Shown: positions 40,646 to 52,545 of the stretch, one piece after another
Layout: every line of letters starts with the position of its first letter
How positions within the stretch are numbered: the stretch's first letter is position 1
Origin: Loripinus fragilis
Lineage: Eukaryota > Mollusca > Bivalvia > Lucinida > Lucinidae
Length of the DNA: 64,000 bases
Reading direction: 5' to 3'
Assembly: GCA_964019695.1 (NCBI GenBank)
Contig: OZ026522.1
Span: 61,465,811-61,529,810 of the forward strand
Notes under the pieces: model-generated
What the model was told of the DNA's origin: nothing
The model's database searches: none
Seen by the model: the letters and a program-made list of their open reading frames with translations, nothing else
Made by a program: the position numbers and the translations under genes

Positions 40646-43140
40646 CTTGGTTACTGGAGCTCTCACATTTGTTCTCTACATCTAGGCCACAGATTTAAAG
40701 CTAGCTGCTGAGGAAGACAAGAAAAATATTGTTTATAAAAAGCACATGAAAAAGGGGTCTGTATTGCAAACCGTGTTTACAACATGTACATGATGCAAGT
40801 GTTGGGGTTCCTTAAATTTACGGAATCAAGCCCAATAACTGAATCGGGCCCGAAAATGGTCAATTTGCTTATTTATTTTTATTTATTTATTCATGTGTTA
40901 GTCAGTCACTATTTTTCTTACATACATGTACATCATTTTAATTCTTTTTCGTGTTATTGTTTAATCATTTCAAGCTTAATATGAACCTGAGTCACTACAG
41001 ATTAGCGCATCCCAGTTTAGGGAGGGTCCATAATCCATTTATATATCTTATATCCCAATGCATACAAAATAATATAATATATATTCCAATGCACATGATA
41101 CAAAATACACTAAGAACCATCATTTGCTCATATCCACCTTTCTAGTATAAAAACAACCCTCAGGTTAGCACTGAATTCAGGGCTATATGATGGATTTCCA
41201 TTTTATATTTAAATCAAGCCAAAGATAAAATTTAAGTCGCAGTTCAGCAACTACCCTCAGGTCAGCAAATATGCCATTTTCGAGCCTGATTTGGTTCGTT
41301 TTGGTCCAAAGACCCAATTCGATAAGTTTACGGACCCAAGTATTAGGTATAGATATAAAGTAGATTAATATGTGGTGGTAGGGTGTGCAAAGCACTGTTT
41401 ATTTAATGGAAGTGTCTTCAGGTACAGGCCTGTATCTGCAGACTCTGAGTCAAGATGTATAGTTCTGTATCCCTGGACTCTTAGTCTAGGGATACGGGCC
41501 TGTTCCTGTAGACAGTCCACTGAAGATTGGCTACAGGTATGGCTCTAAAATTTCAGCTATATGTAGTAACAGTTATTTTACCTTTTGAGGTACCTATTTC
41601 GCTACGTATTTAATTTCAATTAACCCATATAAGCCTATCATACAAAAATGTGGCATAAGCAACTGGGCCCACACCAAAGACTCTACTCAGACTGGGCATC
41701 CACACAGTCAGATCAAAGTCCTCGCTGTACACTGGAAGAAATCATCAGAGACTTCACTGTCTGCAAAAACATCAAAACTTTAATTATCCACTGAGCACAA
41801 AGCAAATGGGCATCCGCAGTCAGATCATAGTCATCGCTGTACACTGGAAGAAATCATCAAAAATGGGGACAGCTCATTGTGTAAGATGGTGAACCTGACA
41901 AGCAGGGGAAGAAACGGGATCCATGTGAAATTTCAACACCCCTCTATTCTCTAGTTGAAAAATTCACTTCATTGCAATTCTATTTTGCATTTTAATAGAA
42001 TGTTAATTGCATTGATGTGCCTTGATGTGATTTTTTTTTTTTGTTATTTGTGAAATTTATCACAGACTTCTTTATCATTTATAATCTTAAATAAAGTTTT
42101 TTTCAATTTCCATACCCTCACATATATGTGGTTTGCTTCAGCTGCCACCTAATTTGGTTTAAAGTTTCCTCATGCGTACGGATGTCTGGACCGTTTTAGG
42201 ACTTTATTACTTGCACATATATTTATTTATACAATTTTTATACACGACAATGTGGCTGTGCATCATGAGCAGACTCCTGAAGATCAGACTGGGCATCACT
42301 GGGAGTAATTGTTGTCCGCATGAAGAAACTTTAAATCCTAGGTTACCACTGAGCGCACAGCAAAGACTCTGATCATAATGGGTGGATGCCTTTGCTGATA
42401 TGAGTCTTTGCACATTCATTTTGTTGGTTTTGTTATGTTGTTGTTGTATGTCATAATGTACCGCCGTTGATTTGTCAGCACACCCCTTCAAGCCACAAGA
42501 CAGGAAGGGTGGATTATGACTCAATTTTCAGTTTCAACACGGAAATGAAAATATTATTTACGTATATAATCAAGTTGGTAACACTTCTATTTTGATATAT
42601 CATAGTTCAATCAATCAAAAATAGACCGATTTGTCTTCATAAAAGCACTGAAATAATGCTTTATATGCTCTGTGCATGTGTTACCAAAAAATTGCAAAAT
42701 CATTCTCCAGCCAAACTGTAGACTTTGTTGATGCGATTTTGATGGTGTAAAAGTTTTGACTTTTCATCGTGGAAATTTTTGCAAGTAACCCTTTTTTTTA
42801 TAAATTTGTCTGTCGATTTTGTTAAAAATTCAATTTAACAGATGAATTTTCAATAAATGCTGTTAATGCTTACAGACTTCTTGAAACCAACATGTACACT
42901 GTGATTTCTGGAGCCTTTTTTTGACCCAGTCTAGACTGGCTCCTGTCCATAAAACAATTTTTCACCAATGTGTGATATCATTAACTTGTAGCTAGTCTAA
43001 CTCTGATGGCTCTGTTTTATGGTCCAAGAATGTGAACGTTGTCGAAATGCTCAAAAACACTTTATTATAAAAACTTATTAGAAACTGATTTTGTAAAAAC
43101 CTGTAGGTAAATATTAATTTGCAATGGCATGTATCAGGGC
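40646..43140. other. Intergenic sequence, no gene recognised
   Basis: AT-rich. 41438-41500 has a TCCCTGGACTCTTAGTCTAGGGA hairpin. A 114-base spaced duplication (GGGCATCC...CGCTGTACACTGGAAGAAATC) occurs at about 41695 and 41809. Open frames up to 105 codons are present but have no recognisable features. Confidence 0.5.
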
Positions 43141-43144
43141 TTTA

Positions 43145-43310
43145 GTTATGAGTGCTTACAAAGCAATTAATTGTCTCATTTCTCAACCAAAACATATGTT
43201 TTGGGTACTCAAAAGAAGCGTCTCAATGAGACAAATTATAGGCTAAATTTGATGTGTAAGAAAATATTAACGATTTTGCACTCAAAAACTGTGTTTATCT
43301 AGACTATGAT
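43145..43310. mobile_element. MITE A, copy 12
   Basis: TCTCAACCAAAACATATGTT, TTGGGTACTCAAAAGAAG and GTCTCAATGAGAC, then TGATGTGTAAGAAAATATTA. Confidence 0.75.
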
Positions 43311-43423
43311 TTACACAGTATGCAGATATAATACACCTCAGTGCACAAGTCAAACTGGTTTACTTGGAACATTACAGGTAATAGTCAAAAGTAATTGACA
43401 GCACACTTCTTTAGATGAATTGC

Positions 43424-44225
43424 GGGGACTGCCCCGTCACATTGGTTGTATTTATCTACAAAGCTAAAAAGTGATCAAAGATAATAATGACTACCCAGCC
43501 ATAATGAAACAGTAATACAAAACTGATAGATATAATTCTATGGAAACGGTGTTTTGTGGCTTTATATATAATCATTATACCCCCAATTATGGGGATTGCC
43601 CAATCATAAAAAAAAAAAAATAGTAAGAGGTTGTTTCTGGCCTTATACTAGTTGTGATCATCATAAATAAACAGTAAGAGTCCTTTTGTGGCCCTATATA
43701 AGTTGTGATCATCATAAACAAAAAGTAAAGAGTTGTTTTTGTGCATGGGACTGCCCCGTCACAGTGAAATTGAGAGAACATATAAACTTGTACGGAAAGG
43801 GACCCTAAGTGTGTTGTGCGGGGACTGCCCCGTCACAGTATTTTGTATTCCTCTACAAGGCTAAAAAGTATGGGACTGCCCCGTCACAGTGAAGTTGAGT
43901 GATCATACATATATATATACATATACACGGAAAGAGACCCTCAGTGTGTTGTGCGGGGACTGCCCCATCATAGTGGTTGTATTCACCCGCAAGGCTAAAT
44001 AGTGATCATAGACAATTATGTGTGGGGACTGCCCCATCATAAAGAAATAGTAGAATGAAACTGGTGAGTTCAACTCCATCAAACAGTGTGCATATTGATC
44101 TTTCTTGCTACTAATGCTTGATCGAGGACAGTATTTATGCGCGGGGACTGCCCCGTCATAAATGAACAGTGAGAGGTAACTTGTTGAAGCATTTTATGGA
44201 ACAATGTGTGGAGATTGCCCCGTCA
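43424..44225 (+). repeat. Nine copies of GGGGACTGCCCCGTCA in the LINE 5' region
   Basis: Copies start at 43424, 43591, 43746, 43820, 43871, 43955, 44024, 44143 and 44210. Variants: CCGTCA, CCATCA, and GGGGATTGCCC or GGAGATTGCCCC in two copies. GGGG and CCCC can pair, giving small hairpins. Longer shared flanks (GACCCTAAGTGTGTTGTGC, CTACAAGGCTAAAAAGT) show that about 135-base monomers were duplicated. The position suggests promoter monomers, which is inference. Confidence 0.8.
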
Positions 44226-44282
44226 TATGCATTACATTGTAAGATTGTAATCTACTTAACACATGAAAAGTAAGATAGAAAT

Positions 44283-45571
44283 ATGGCATCAAACTAACCA
44301 AAATTCAGACAAGACCCTAAACCAAATTTAACCCTTAACTTTAGTGGCACCGGAACAAGTGGGCTTTTCAGAACAAGGACCACAGAAGCAAAGCGTGCGA
44401 GACAGGACTCTAATGAAGATAATGTACATGTTTGCAGTAAATGTGACAAAGAGATAGGGGAGGGTATAAACTGTTCAGGATGTAAACAACTTTTTTGTTT
44501 CAATTGTGCTGGTATAAGCAAAGGTCTGCATAATTGCCTTCTAAAGGGGGAGTTTGATGATTTTAGATGGGACTGTAAATGTTGCAAATCACTTTTTCCT
44601 TCCTTGGACAACATATCTAAAGTGCTGCAAGATATAAGGACACAACACGACTCTAGGTTATATGCCGTAGAAAGCAGGCTTGATACTATTGAAGAAACAA
44701 CAAAATACTCAATAAAGGAGAGTGTAACAGAGTTAAAAAGTGAGATTATAGATGGTATTAAAGATGATATCAATAACCTAGTAGATTCAAGAAATAAGGA
44801 ACTGGAGGATAGAAGAAGGCGAGAGTTGAATCTGACAATATTCAGTTTGCCTGAATACAATTATCCTACAGGTGCCGAAAACAAAGCTAAAGATGAGTTA
44901 GACGTCAAATACATAAGTACGAAACTTGGCCTACAAGAAATTAAGATAGTGACCTGCTTTAGACTTGGGAAAAAACAAGCTAACAAAACACGACCGCTTA
45001 AAGTTATATTAGCAGAAAAGGCACAACGAAAGTTCATGTTAGAAAATGCCAAGTTATACCAACAAAACTACCACCTGAGTGGAAAAATGTGATTGTATCT
45101 AAAGACCTGACGCCGGTACAGAGGGAGGAGAGGAAAAAGTTTATATCCAACAAAAAAGATACAATTCAAACCAAAAAGAACCCCGGTCAGAATGCCGATC
45201 ATCAAAATGCATTGGTGGTTAATGATACAAATACAAGGAGATTTAGCTTTAGGACGCCGAGAGTTGCCACGTCTAGGCCAGAAAAAACTAACAATCTTGA
45301 AAAGAACACACATTTACAGAGTACCGTGCTCGACATAAGTAACAACACCTCACCTAAAGCAGCCATGGAGACAGAATCTATACATATAAGCCCAATTTCT
45401 GGAAATCTATCAAACATAAATGTCTTTGAAGACACGGCACAAAATTCCTCGTTCATGTCAAAAAACTCCATCTACAATGAGACAACATTGCAGGAGGATG
45501 ACACAACCATTATTGGAGGAACTCCGGCTCTGTTACATGATGAGCCGGTTTCTCCAACCATGGACCGCTAG
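44283..45571 (+). pseudogene. LINE ORF1 with PHD-like finger and coiled coil
   Basis: ATG at 44283 is followed by a TAA four codons later; the frame then continues. Cys pairs CSKC, CSGC, FCFNC and WDCKCC form a PHD-like finger in which the usual His position appears to be Cys. Next come a coiled-coil stretch (TIEETTKYSIKESVTELKSE) and an RNA-binding-like region (LNLTIFSLPEYN, KIVTCFRLGKKQ). A one-base frameshift near 45050-45060 separates the last 160 codons, which are Ser/Thr/Asn-rich. ORF1 proteins of this type bind LINE RNA. Confidence 0.75.
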
Positions 45572-45597
45572 GATACATGTTTTAACTTTGTAAATAG

Positions 45598-46410
45598 AGC
45601 TGATGAGAAAAGTCAGTTTTTAAACCAATTAAAAGTTTTATATACCAATTGTGATAGCTTAACCCAGACAAAACAGTGTGAACTTCTAAATATTATAGAA
45701 GAAGATAAACCGGTCATCATAGCACTAACTGAAATATACCCCAAACATGCTACCTTTGAAACAAGTGCTGCATTTTTTGCTATTGATAGCTATGATCTAT
45801 TTTTAACCCCAGAAAGTGAGGGAAGAGGAATTGCTATATACACCAAGAGTGCGTTAAAAGCAACTAAATTAACAACAGAATCAAAAGCAAAAGAATTCCT
45901 ATGGTGCCAAATAAAACTAAAGGATCAGAATGAAATAGTCTTTGGTTGCATTTATAGAAGCCCATCAAGTACGTCATAAAATCTTCTGTATATAAATAGG
46001 ATGTTAAAATCTGTCATTGATCAGAGGTTCTCTCACATACTCATTGTCAGAGACTTTAACATGAAAGAGATTAACTGGTCTTTGTGTGAAAGTTCAGAGA
46101 ACCAAGACCACATATCATCTGTATTTCTTGAAGGAATCAAAGACTGTTTTCTATTCCAACACGTCAGAGAACCAACACGCTTTAGAGAAGGCCAAACACC
46201 AAACATATTAGACCTAATTTTAACTAATGAGGAGAATATGGTAGAAAAAATAGACTATCTACCAAGTTTGGGGAAAAGTGATCATGTGGTGCTCAGTTTT
46301 AACTTTAATTGTTTTATAGAAAAGGTGTCATCATCACATAAAAAGTACAACTTTAACAAGGGAGATTATGAATCATGTGTTAGCTATCTTACCGCAACAG
46401 ATTGGTCTGT
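45598..46410 (+). pseudogene. LINE ORF2, APE-type endonuclease part
   Basis: Reads LYTNCDSLTQTKQCELLNII, IALTEIYPKH, RGIAIYTKS, FGCIYRSPSS, a TAA near 45978, then HILIVRDFNMKEINW, LDLILTNEE and GKSDHVVLSF. These are the N/E/Y/D/SDH motifs of AP-like endonucleases, with the usual GDFN read as RDFN. The frame is interrupted after ATDWS by the nested LINE at about 46411. Confidence 0.8.
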
Positions 46411-47655
46411 CTGCTTCTGCTTCTGCCGGATAATAGCCTCCTTCAACTTTCTGAAGATTATGCTATGTTTGAGGCACATGGTGAAAGGAACAGTTCTTCC
46501 AGAGTGTTGAGCTGATCTTGCAGCCAAAAGTTTATCTAAAAAGTCTTGTCTGTCCGAGATATATTAAAATGCCAATATGTACAATTAAAAACTTCCATCT
46601 GGTTCGGATTAGTAATTCTGCTTCGTCACCTGGGCTTTGAATGCGGCCAGGGACTCTGCTTCAGTAGTGTCTGGAGGGAGCGCATTCCAGTCACGAACTG
46701 TTCTTGGGAAGAATGAATTCTTTCTTCGGTCTGTTCTGCAGCTCAGTATCTGGTAGGCTCTTGCATGAGAGTGCCGGGTTCTTCTCTGGGGTGGAATGAG
46801 GCGCTTGTCTTTTTTGATAGCCATCAAATTTCTGTCTATCTTGTAGAGCATACACAGCCTGGCATCTCTCCGCCTGTCTTGAAGACTTCGCCAGTTCATG
46901 GTGCCCAGCATATCCGAGACACTGGAGGTATTTCGGTGTCTATTCTTCACATATCTAGCAGCCCTCCGCTGCACCATCTCTATCTTCTGTATTAGAGTCT
47001 GGGTATATGGATCCCATACCGTGCTGGCGTATTCAACAAGAGGTCTCACTAGGGTGAAATATCCTCTCTCCTTTAAAGATGTAGCACCAATACTTAGGTT
47101 TCGTCTTAGGAATCCGATTGTCCTGTTTGCCTTATCACAGATGTTGTTGATATGCTGGTCCCATTTTAGGTCGTCAGTTAGTGTCACTCCGAGGTATTTG
47201 GCTGACTGGACTCTGGTCAGTGTTTGGTCGTGTAGCTTGTAGTCAGCATGGACAGGAGCTTTCTTCCCTGAGACAGTTAGCACCACACACTTGTTGACGT
47301 GGAACTCCATATGCCACTTGTTCTCCCATGTAGCCAGATCTTCAAGGTCTTCCTGTAATGCCTCTGTGTCCTTTGGTAGGATAATGACGAGATACGTGAT
47401 AGTGTCGTCAGCCAATTGGCGTACTCTTGACCTGAGCCTCTCAGGAAGATCATTGATGTAGTACAGGAACAACCCCGGGCCAAGGACCGAACCTTGGGGG
47501 ACGCCGGAGTCCACACTGACCGGCTCAGACTTTTCTCCTTCAACAACTACTGATTGTGTTCTGTCCTTCAGCCAGTTCTTTATCCATGTGTTGACCTCTC
47601 CTCTGATGCCGTAGTGATGAAGCTTATGGGTGAGAAGGCTGTGATCAACTTTCAT
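46411..47655 (-). mobile_element. 5'-truncated LINE inserted in ORF2 of the host LINE
   Basis: A minus-strand frame of about 365 codons (47707-46609) starts within the reverse transcriptase at KVDHSLLTHKL, then WIKNWLKDRTQ, GVPQGSVLGPGLFLYYIND and QLADDTITYL; the catalytic box is LADD rather than FADD/YADD. It continues with AKYLGVTLTDDLKW, RPLVEYASTVWDP and a C-terminal SFFPRTVRDWNALP. It ends in a stop followed by about 200 bases of 3' sequence. It is a different subfamily from its host. The exact borders are uncertain by a few bases, and no target duplication was seen. Confidence 0.85.
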
Positions 47656-49767
47656 GCAGGATTTGAACTTAGTTGAATCATGGAAATACTTTGCAGAACT
47701 TATTGTAGATGTAACAGAAAAATTTGTGCCGGTGAGCAAAGTACAAAGTGATTCACTAAAGTGTGAACCCTACCTGACACAGCAATGTAAAGACGCTATA
47801 AAGATAAAACACAGGAAATGGAAACAGTTCAAATACTGTAAAACAGATGAAAATTACAGTGCATACAAAATAGAGAGAAATAAAGTTGTATCTGAATTAA
47901 GAAAATCCAAGTATTGTTATGAAAAAGATCTGGCAGCTAGAATAAAAACTGACAATAAGCTCTTTTGGAGCCATGTTCGAGCCAAAACGAAGACTTAATC
48001 GACCTTAGGTGCTCTAGAAAATCAACAGGGAAACTTAACATCTGATGAAACAGAAAGTGCCAATATTCTGAATGACTATTTTGCTTCAGTGTTTGAAATC
48101 GAAGAAAATGACCAAATACCTGAATTCGAGGAATGCAACTACGATTCAGCCAAATTGGACATAGAAATAAATAAAGATCAAATCTCAAAAATCATTAACG
48201 CCTTGAAACCAAACAAATCACAGGGTCCCGATAGAATACATCCAAGAATCTTGAAAGAAACCAATCAGTGTATAACATCCCCATTGGAAAAAATCTTCAG
48301 AAAATCATTAGAAGAAGGCATCCTGCCGGACGACTGGAAATCTGCAAACGTCACAGCTATACATAAAAACGGTGATAGAAAAAAAGCAGAAAATTACCGT
48401 CCAATAAGCCTCACATCAGTAGCGGGTAAAGCAATGGAAAAAATTATTAGGGACAAATTGGTTGACCATATGGAGCGAAATAACCTATTCAATAAATCAC
48501 AACATGGGTTTGTTTCTGGCAGATCTTGCACAACCCAGTTACTAGAATTTATGGAAGAAGCTACTCAAGCACTAGACAGGGGAGAAGATGTGGATGTAAT
48601 CTATCTGGACTTTGCAAAAGCCTTTGATAAGGTCCCCCATAAAAGGCTCCTAAAGAAACTATCAGGATATGGTATCAAGGGCAAAGTTTACAATTGGATA
48701 AAGGAATTTCTGTCAAACCGCAAACAGCGTGTAGTTATCAACGGGATCCAATCAGAATGGAGGAAAGTCACATCAGGAATCCCCCAAGGAAGTGTCCTGG
48801 GGCCAATACTTTTCCTCATATTTATAAATGATATGCCAGAGGTCTTAATTTGCTGTATTAAACTATTCGCAGATGATGCAAAGTTGTATTCACCAATCAA
48901 AGAAGAAAATGACAGAATCAGGATGCAAGTTGGTTTAAAAAATGCTGAAGAATGGGCCAAAATATGGAAAATGTTCTTCCATATCAAGAAATGCAAATAT
49001 CTTCACATTGGAAAAAATCATCCAGACACACAATATATCATGTCAGAGGGCCAAAACCCAACAGAAGTAACACGGGTAACAAGTGAAAAGGATCTAGGCG
49101 TCATATTCGACGAAAAACTGATTTTTAGAGATCATATATCCAAAAAGGCTGCGATAGCAAATAGGAATCTTGGACTGATATTTAGAAGTTTTACCTATAT
49201 TGATAAGGCCATGTCTCTAAATCTGTATAAATCCCTGGTACATCCACACTTGGAGTATGCAACCTCAGTATGGTCACCGAGGTTCAAAAAAGACAGTATC
49301 ACACTGGAAAATGTACAGAGAAGGGCAACACGCTTGGTTAACTCACTCTCAGGCGCACCTATGAGGACAGATTAAAAACATTGGGACTTCCAACTCTTGA
49401 ATATAGACGTTTAAGAGCTGATGTAATACAGGTTTATAAGATCCTCAACCAAATTGATCGAGTAGATATAGATAAGTTCTTCACCATGTCAGAACTGTCA
49501 ACAAGAGGTAACAGCCTGAAAATCTTCAAACCTCGGTCACGACTTAAAGTGAGATCCAGTGTTTTTTCAAACCATGTTGTTGATGTGTGGAATTCTCTAC
49601 CAAACGCAGTTGTGACGGCACCTTCACTGAACGCTTTCAAATCAAGGCTGAACAAACATTGGTACGGACATGAGCTCAAATTCAATGCACCATGCTACAT
49701 CCCGGGTGAAACAATGTTTTCAAATTTTGTGAGAAGATGTTCAAATGGGTCTTTAGAAGTTGCCTAG
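47656..49767 (+). pseudogene. LINE ORF2, reverse transcriptase part
   Basis: Resumes DLNLVESWKYF and passes a TAA after RAKTKT (about 47998). It then has LKPNKSQGPDRIHPRIL, YRPISLTSVAGKAMEK, QHGFVSGRSCTTQL, YLDFAKAFDKVPH, GIPQGSVLGPILFLIFIND, the catalytic FADDAKLY, DLGVIFDEKL and HPHLEYATSVWSP. A one-base frameshift near 49370 (SGAPMRTD) leads to the last 128 codons ending GSLEVA. All RT boxes are present, so the copy is fairly young. Confidence 0.88.
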
Positions 49768-49813
49768 CAGCTTGGTATGACCTCGGTAATGGTGAGTTAA
49801 TGGTGAGTTAATG

Positions 49814-50545
49814 AAACAATGAAATCTTCTCAACCCGAATTTTATGCAAACGCATCACTTTCGTCTCAAGTTTTATGCCGCAAACATAATATTTACATGT
49901 ATTTAGGTGAATACTCGACGAAACTTTGACTTTCTTTGAAATAAAGTTTGGTCACAAAAAATACTCCCATCCCCTAAACCCTAGAGTCCTTGCATAATTA
50001 TGCAATATTTTCAAAATATTTTTATTTTGTTAGGTGCACTAAATGAAAGGGTTTGATTTAAGCACAAAACTATGGTTGTCAGTTATGCATTATTCTAGCC
50101 ACAGGCTGTCAAAATTTGGGCAGATTGAATAGGAAACTGTCCGAGGTCCTTTAATCAGTAAGAAAATTTGCAGGCAGTTTTTGGTGTCAAAAAAACCCAT
50201 CTTGTTAGAAAATGAGTTTCTCAGCTCAAACTGAGAAAATTGAAAAGTTCTCAAAAATTGTAGTTTTTTGTCAAAAATGGCATTTCTCACCTAAAAAATT
50301 AATTTTTACTTTTTTGCTTAAAATGCTATTTCTCTATCTCTAGAATGAAGATTTAAAAACAAAACTGAATTCTGAAGCCCATCTTATTAACACCTAACAC
50401 TATCATCTTTATTTTCATCTCACTATCATTCTTTTATCTTAACCTCTTTTTTTAATCTTTCTTACTAACACACCATGCGCAAGTGAACATCCCAATAATA
50501 CTCAAAAGAGGGTTCAGGATTATGAAGAGATAGATAGATAGAAAA
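49814..50545. other. Unassigned sequence with a SINE 3' fragment
   Basis: AT-rich, no gene. 50470-50545 contains AATACTCAAAAGAGGGTTCA and a GATAGATAGATAG tail, related to the 3' end of the SINE at 34481. Confidence 0.45.
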
Positions 50546-50554
50546 AAATGTGGA

Positions 50555-50945
50555 ATTTTAAAAATTCTAAACTTTTGGTCTTAAGGTACTTCAGTAGGAA
50601 TAGCCCAATTTTGCAAGTTTTCGCCCATCATATTCCAGACAAACTGGCTGTCTCTTTCAATTCGTCCTCATCCCTTTTATCTAGTTACAAGTGGTTTCTA
50701 ACTATTGGTTCTAAATACAGTTTCGTAAAAGCTTACAACGTGGAGATCTAGTTTTTTTTAAGAAATTTTTTACCTTTTTATAAGATTCCAAATCCATCAT
50801 CTGCATGTATATTTTGACATTATCCCCATATGATAAAAATACATAACTAGAGCTTCGCACCTGAGTGCACACCTTTTCAGCCTTTACAGTACCATACATA
50901 CTGGCTAATTCAAAAATTGTCAATTGCTAATGTACAGCTCAATTG
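50555..50945 (+). repeat. Element X, copy 1 (uninterrupted)
   Basis: Contains TAAGGTACTTCAGTAGGAAT, GTGGTTTCTAACTATTGGTT, CGTAAAAGCTTACAACGTGG, CCATCATCTGCATGTATATT, GCACCTGAGTGCACACC and CAGTACCATACATACTGGCT. All recur in inverted order in the interrupted copy at 53205-56935. Confidence 0.8.
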
Positions 50946-50993
50946 ACTGGTTTAATAGATTGTTTTGATTCTTTACGTCCCAGTCAGCAATTT

Positions 50994-51480
50994 TAGCTTA
51001 CCTGAACCAAAGGCTCAATGTGAGCTCTTGTGTTTTGTCTTAAATCCAGCATCTGTCCGTCCATTTTTTTTGTTTAAATGACAACTCCTGTTGAACCACT
51101 GGTCCAAATTAAAAAATATTTCCCAGGAGTGTTCCCCATAATACTTTCTTCCAAAATTGCACAAATGGTTCCACTCCGCTGAACAAGACGGGTTCCAGAG
51201 TTATCAATATGAACTCTTTTAAACATCATTTCCCGAACCACTGGTCCAAATTCAAAATAATTTCACATAAATGTTCCTTATGTTGCTCACTACTAGAATA
51301 GTACAAATGGCATGCTCCGCTAAAAAAGCTCAGCAAGAATTATTTTAAAGCGACATCTCCTGTACAACTGATCCAAATTCAAAATCATTTCACATAAATG
51401 CTCCTATTGATGTCCTCTACCAGAATTGCTCAGAACACTCAGGTTAGCTCTGAAAGAGCCAAAAAAGGAGAAAAAACTTT
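50994..51480 (-). mobile_element. Pearl/Helentron-like element with short tandem core
   Basis: Read on the minus strand it ends in GGACGGACAGATG and the hairpin AGCTCACATTGAGCCTTTGG...TAAGCT. The core has three copies of CACTGGTCCAAATTCAAAAT / CATAAATGTTCC at about 51098, 51239 and 51366. Confidence 0.55.
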
Positions 51481-51619
51481 AAATGATATATGTTTACTTT
51501 TAGTCATTGGCCAAAACATCACCTTATATACCAATATTCAGGCGAGCAATCCAGGGACCTAAACGACCCTTTTGTTCAGTCATGTGAGGACATGCCAGCT
51601 TCTGTTCTCTCTTTGGGCA

Positions 51620-51705
51620 TCACTTACTTTGCACGAGCTCCGAAGTATTCATGATTCCATGAACCTTCCAAAAATTGAATTCATTTCTTAAATAGAAAAA
51701 AGGGT
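51620..51705. repeat. Single arm of the 20099 hairpin MITE
   Basis: GAAGTATTCATGATTCCATG and CAAAAATTGAATTCATTTC match one arm of that element. Confidence 0.6.
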
Positions 51706-51889
51706 TTCAAGCATTTATTTACATTTACTATTAAAGCTTTCACAAACACAGATATTCCATCATGACTGGCTCTTTTTACGCATTCTACATTAATCTTTTG
51801 AAATAGAAATTAGTGAGAGGTCGTGGTACATCTATACATACCGATACCCTATTCATATTTAGCCTTGTATACAAATAAATTAAGTTTAA

Positions 51890-52545
51890 CTAGAACGGGC
51901 TGTTGATAGGGCGTCATCGCAAATCCCCACGCTCAAAGTTTTGACCCCCCCGTCACCCCAGTCCCCCCCCCCCTGTGGTATGACCCAGGCGACACAATGA
52001 AAATACTGTTCGATATGTTTTATAACTTTTATTTGTGAGAACACACACAAAGTTTGGTATTAAAAATCTTTGAAATTCGCTTTATAATTGAGGATATCTG
52101 ACCTTTTGACCTAACCCCAAGGTCACCAGTTTGATCCTAGTGTAAAATTTTACTTGCATTCTGTTCTACTCACCATCCCAGTCAATTTGATATGCCATAC
52201 GATCATGTGTAAAACATTTTTATACCCTGGGCACCCCGGGACCCTCAAGTCCTCTGGGGTATGACCTAGGCATCAGGACAAAAATCGCGTTTGGCATGTT
52301 TTATATCTTTTATCTGTAAGACAACACGCAATTTTTGGTATAAAATCTTTGAAATTGATTTTGTTATTGTAATTTAATGATATTTGACCTTTTAACATCT
52401 CCCCTGGCCCTGGTGGTGGGACCAAAAAGTGTTTACTGTTGCAAGCCCCATTCATATGGAGTAACTCACACACCAAATTTGGTTGGATTTCGTCTAATGG
52501 TTGAGGAGATAGTATAATGGACGGACTGACGGACGGACATTTTTA
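51890..52545 (+). mobile_element. Two diverged about 290-bp tandem units with ACGG tract
   Basis: GGTATGACCCAGGCGACACA at 51977 and GGTATGACCTAGGCATCAGG at 52258 head two similar units (CATGTTTTATA, TTTTATCTGTAAGA, TTGGTAT..AAATCTTTGAAATT). The array ends with ATTTCGTCTAATGGTTGAGG and GGACGGACTGACGGACGGAC. Another likely pearl-type element; its terminal hairpin was not found. Confidence 0.5.

Larger units (their letters stand above)
43420..49813 (+). mobile_element. Two-ORF LINE (CR1/jockey-like), nearly full length, inactive
   Basis: Order: 5' region with nine GGGGACTGCCCC-type motifs (43424-44225), ORF1 (44283-45571), ORF2 with APE endonuclease and reverse transcriptase (45598-49767), and a 3' end made of AATGGTGAGTT repeats (49788-49813). 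There is no poly(A), which fits CR1-type elements. Stops, frameshifts and a 1.2 kb nested LINE inactivate it. Superfamily placement is by domain order and 3' end, not by a tree. Confidence 0.8.

Noticed and set aside
42207..42524. 105-codon minus-strand frame in intergenic DNA
   Set aside because: No recognisable motif, and the region has repeated words; length is within chance for this much sequence.
43424..44225. CRISPR-like array from the regular GGGGACTGCCCC words
   Set aside because: Spacing is irregular (51-167 bases), spacers are themselves related, and the context is an animal LINE.
44294..44860. 188-codon minus-strand frame over LINE ORF1
   Set aside because: It is antisense to a clear ORF1 with zinc-finger and coiled-coil features and is Ser/Leu-rich as antisense frames often are.
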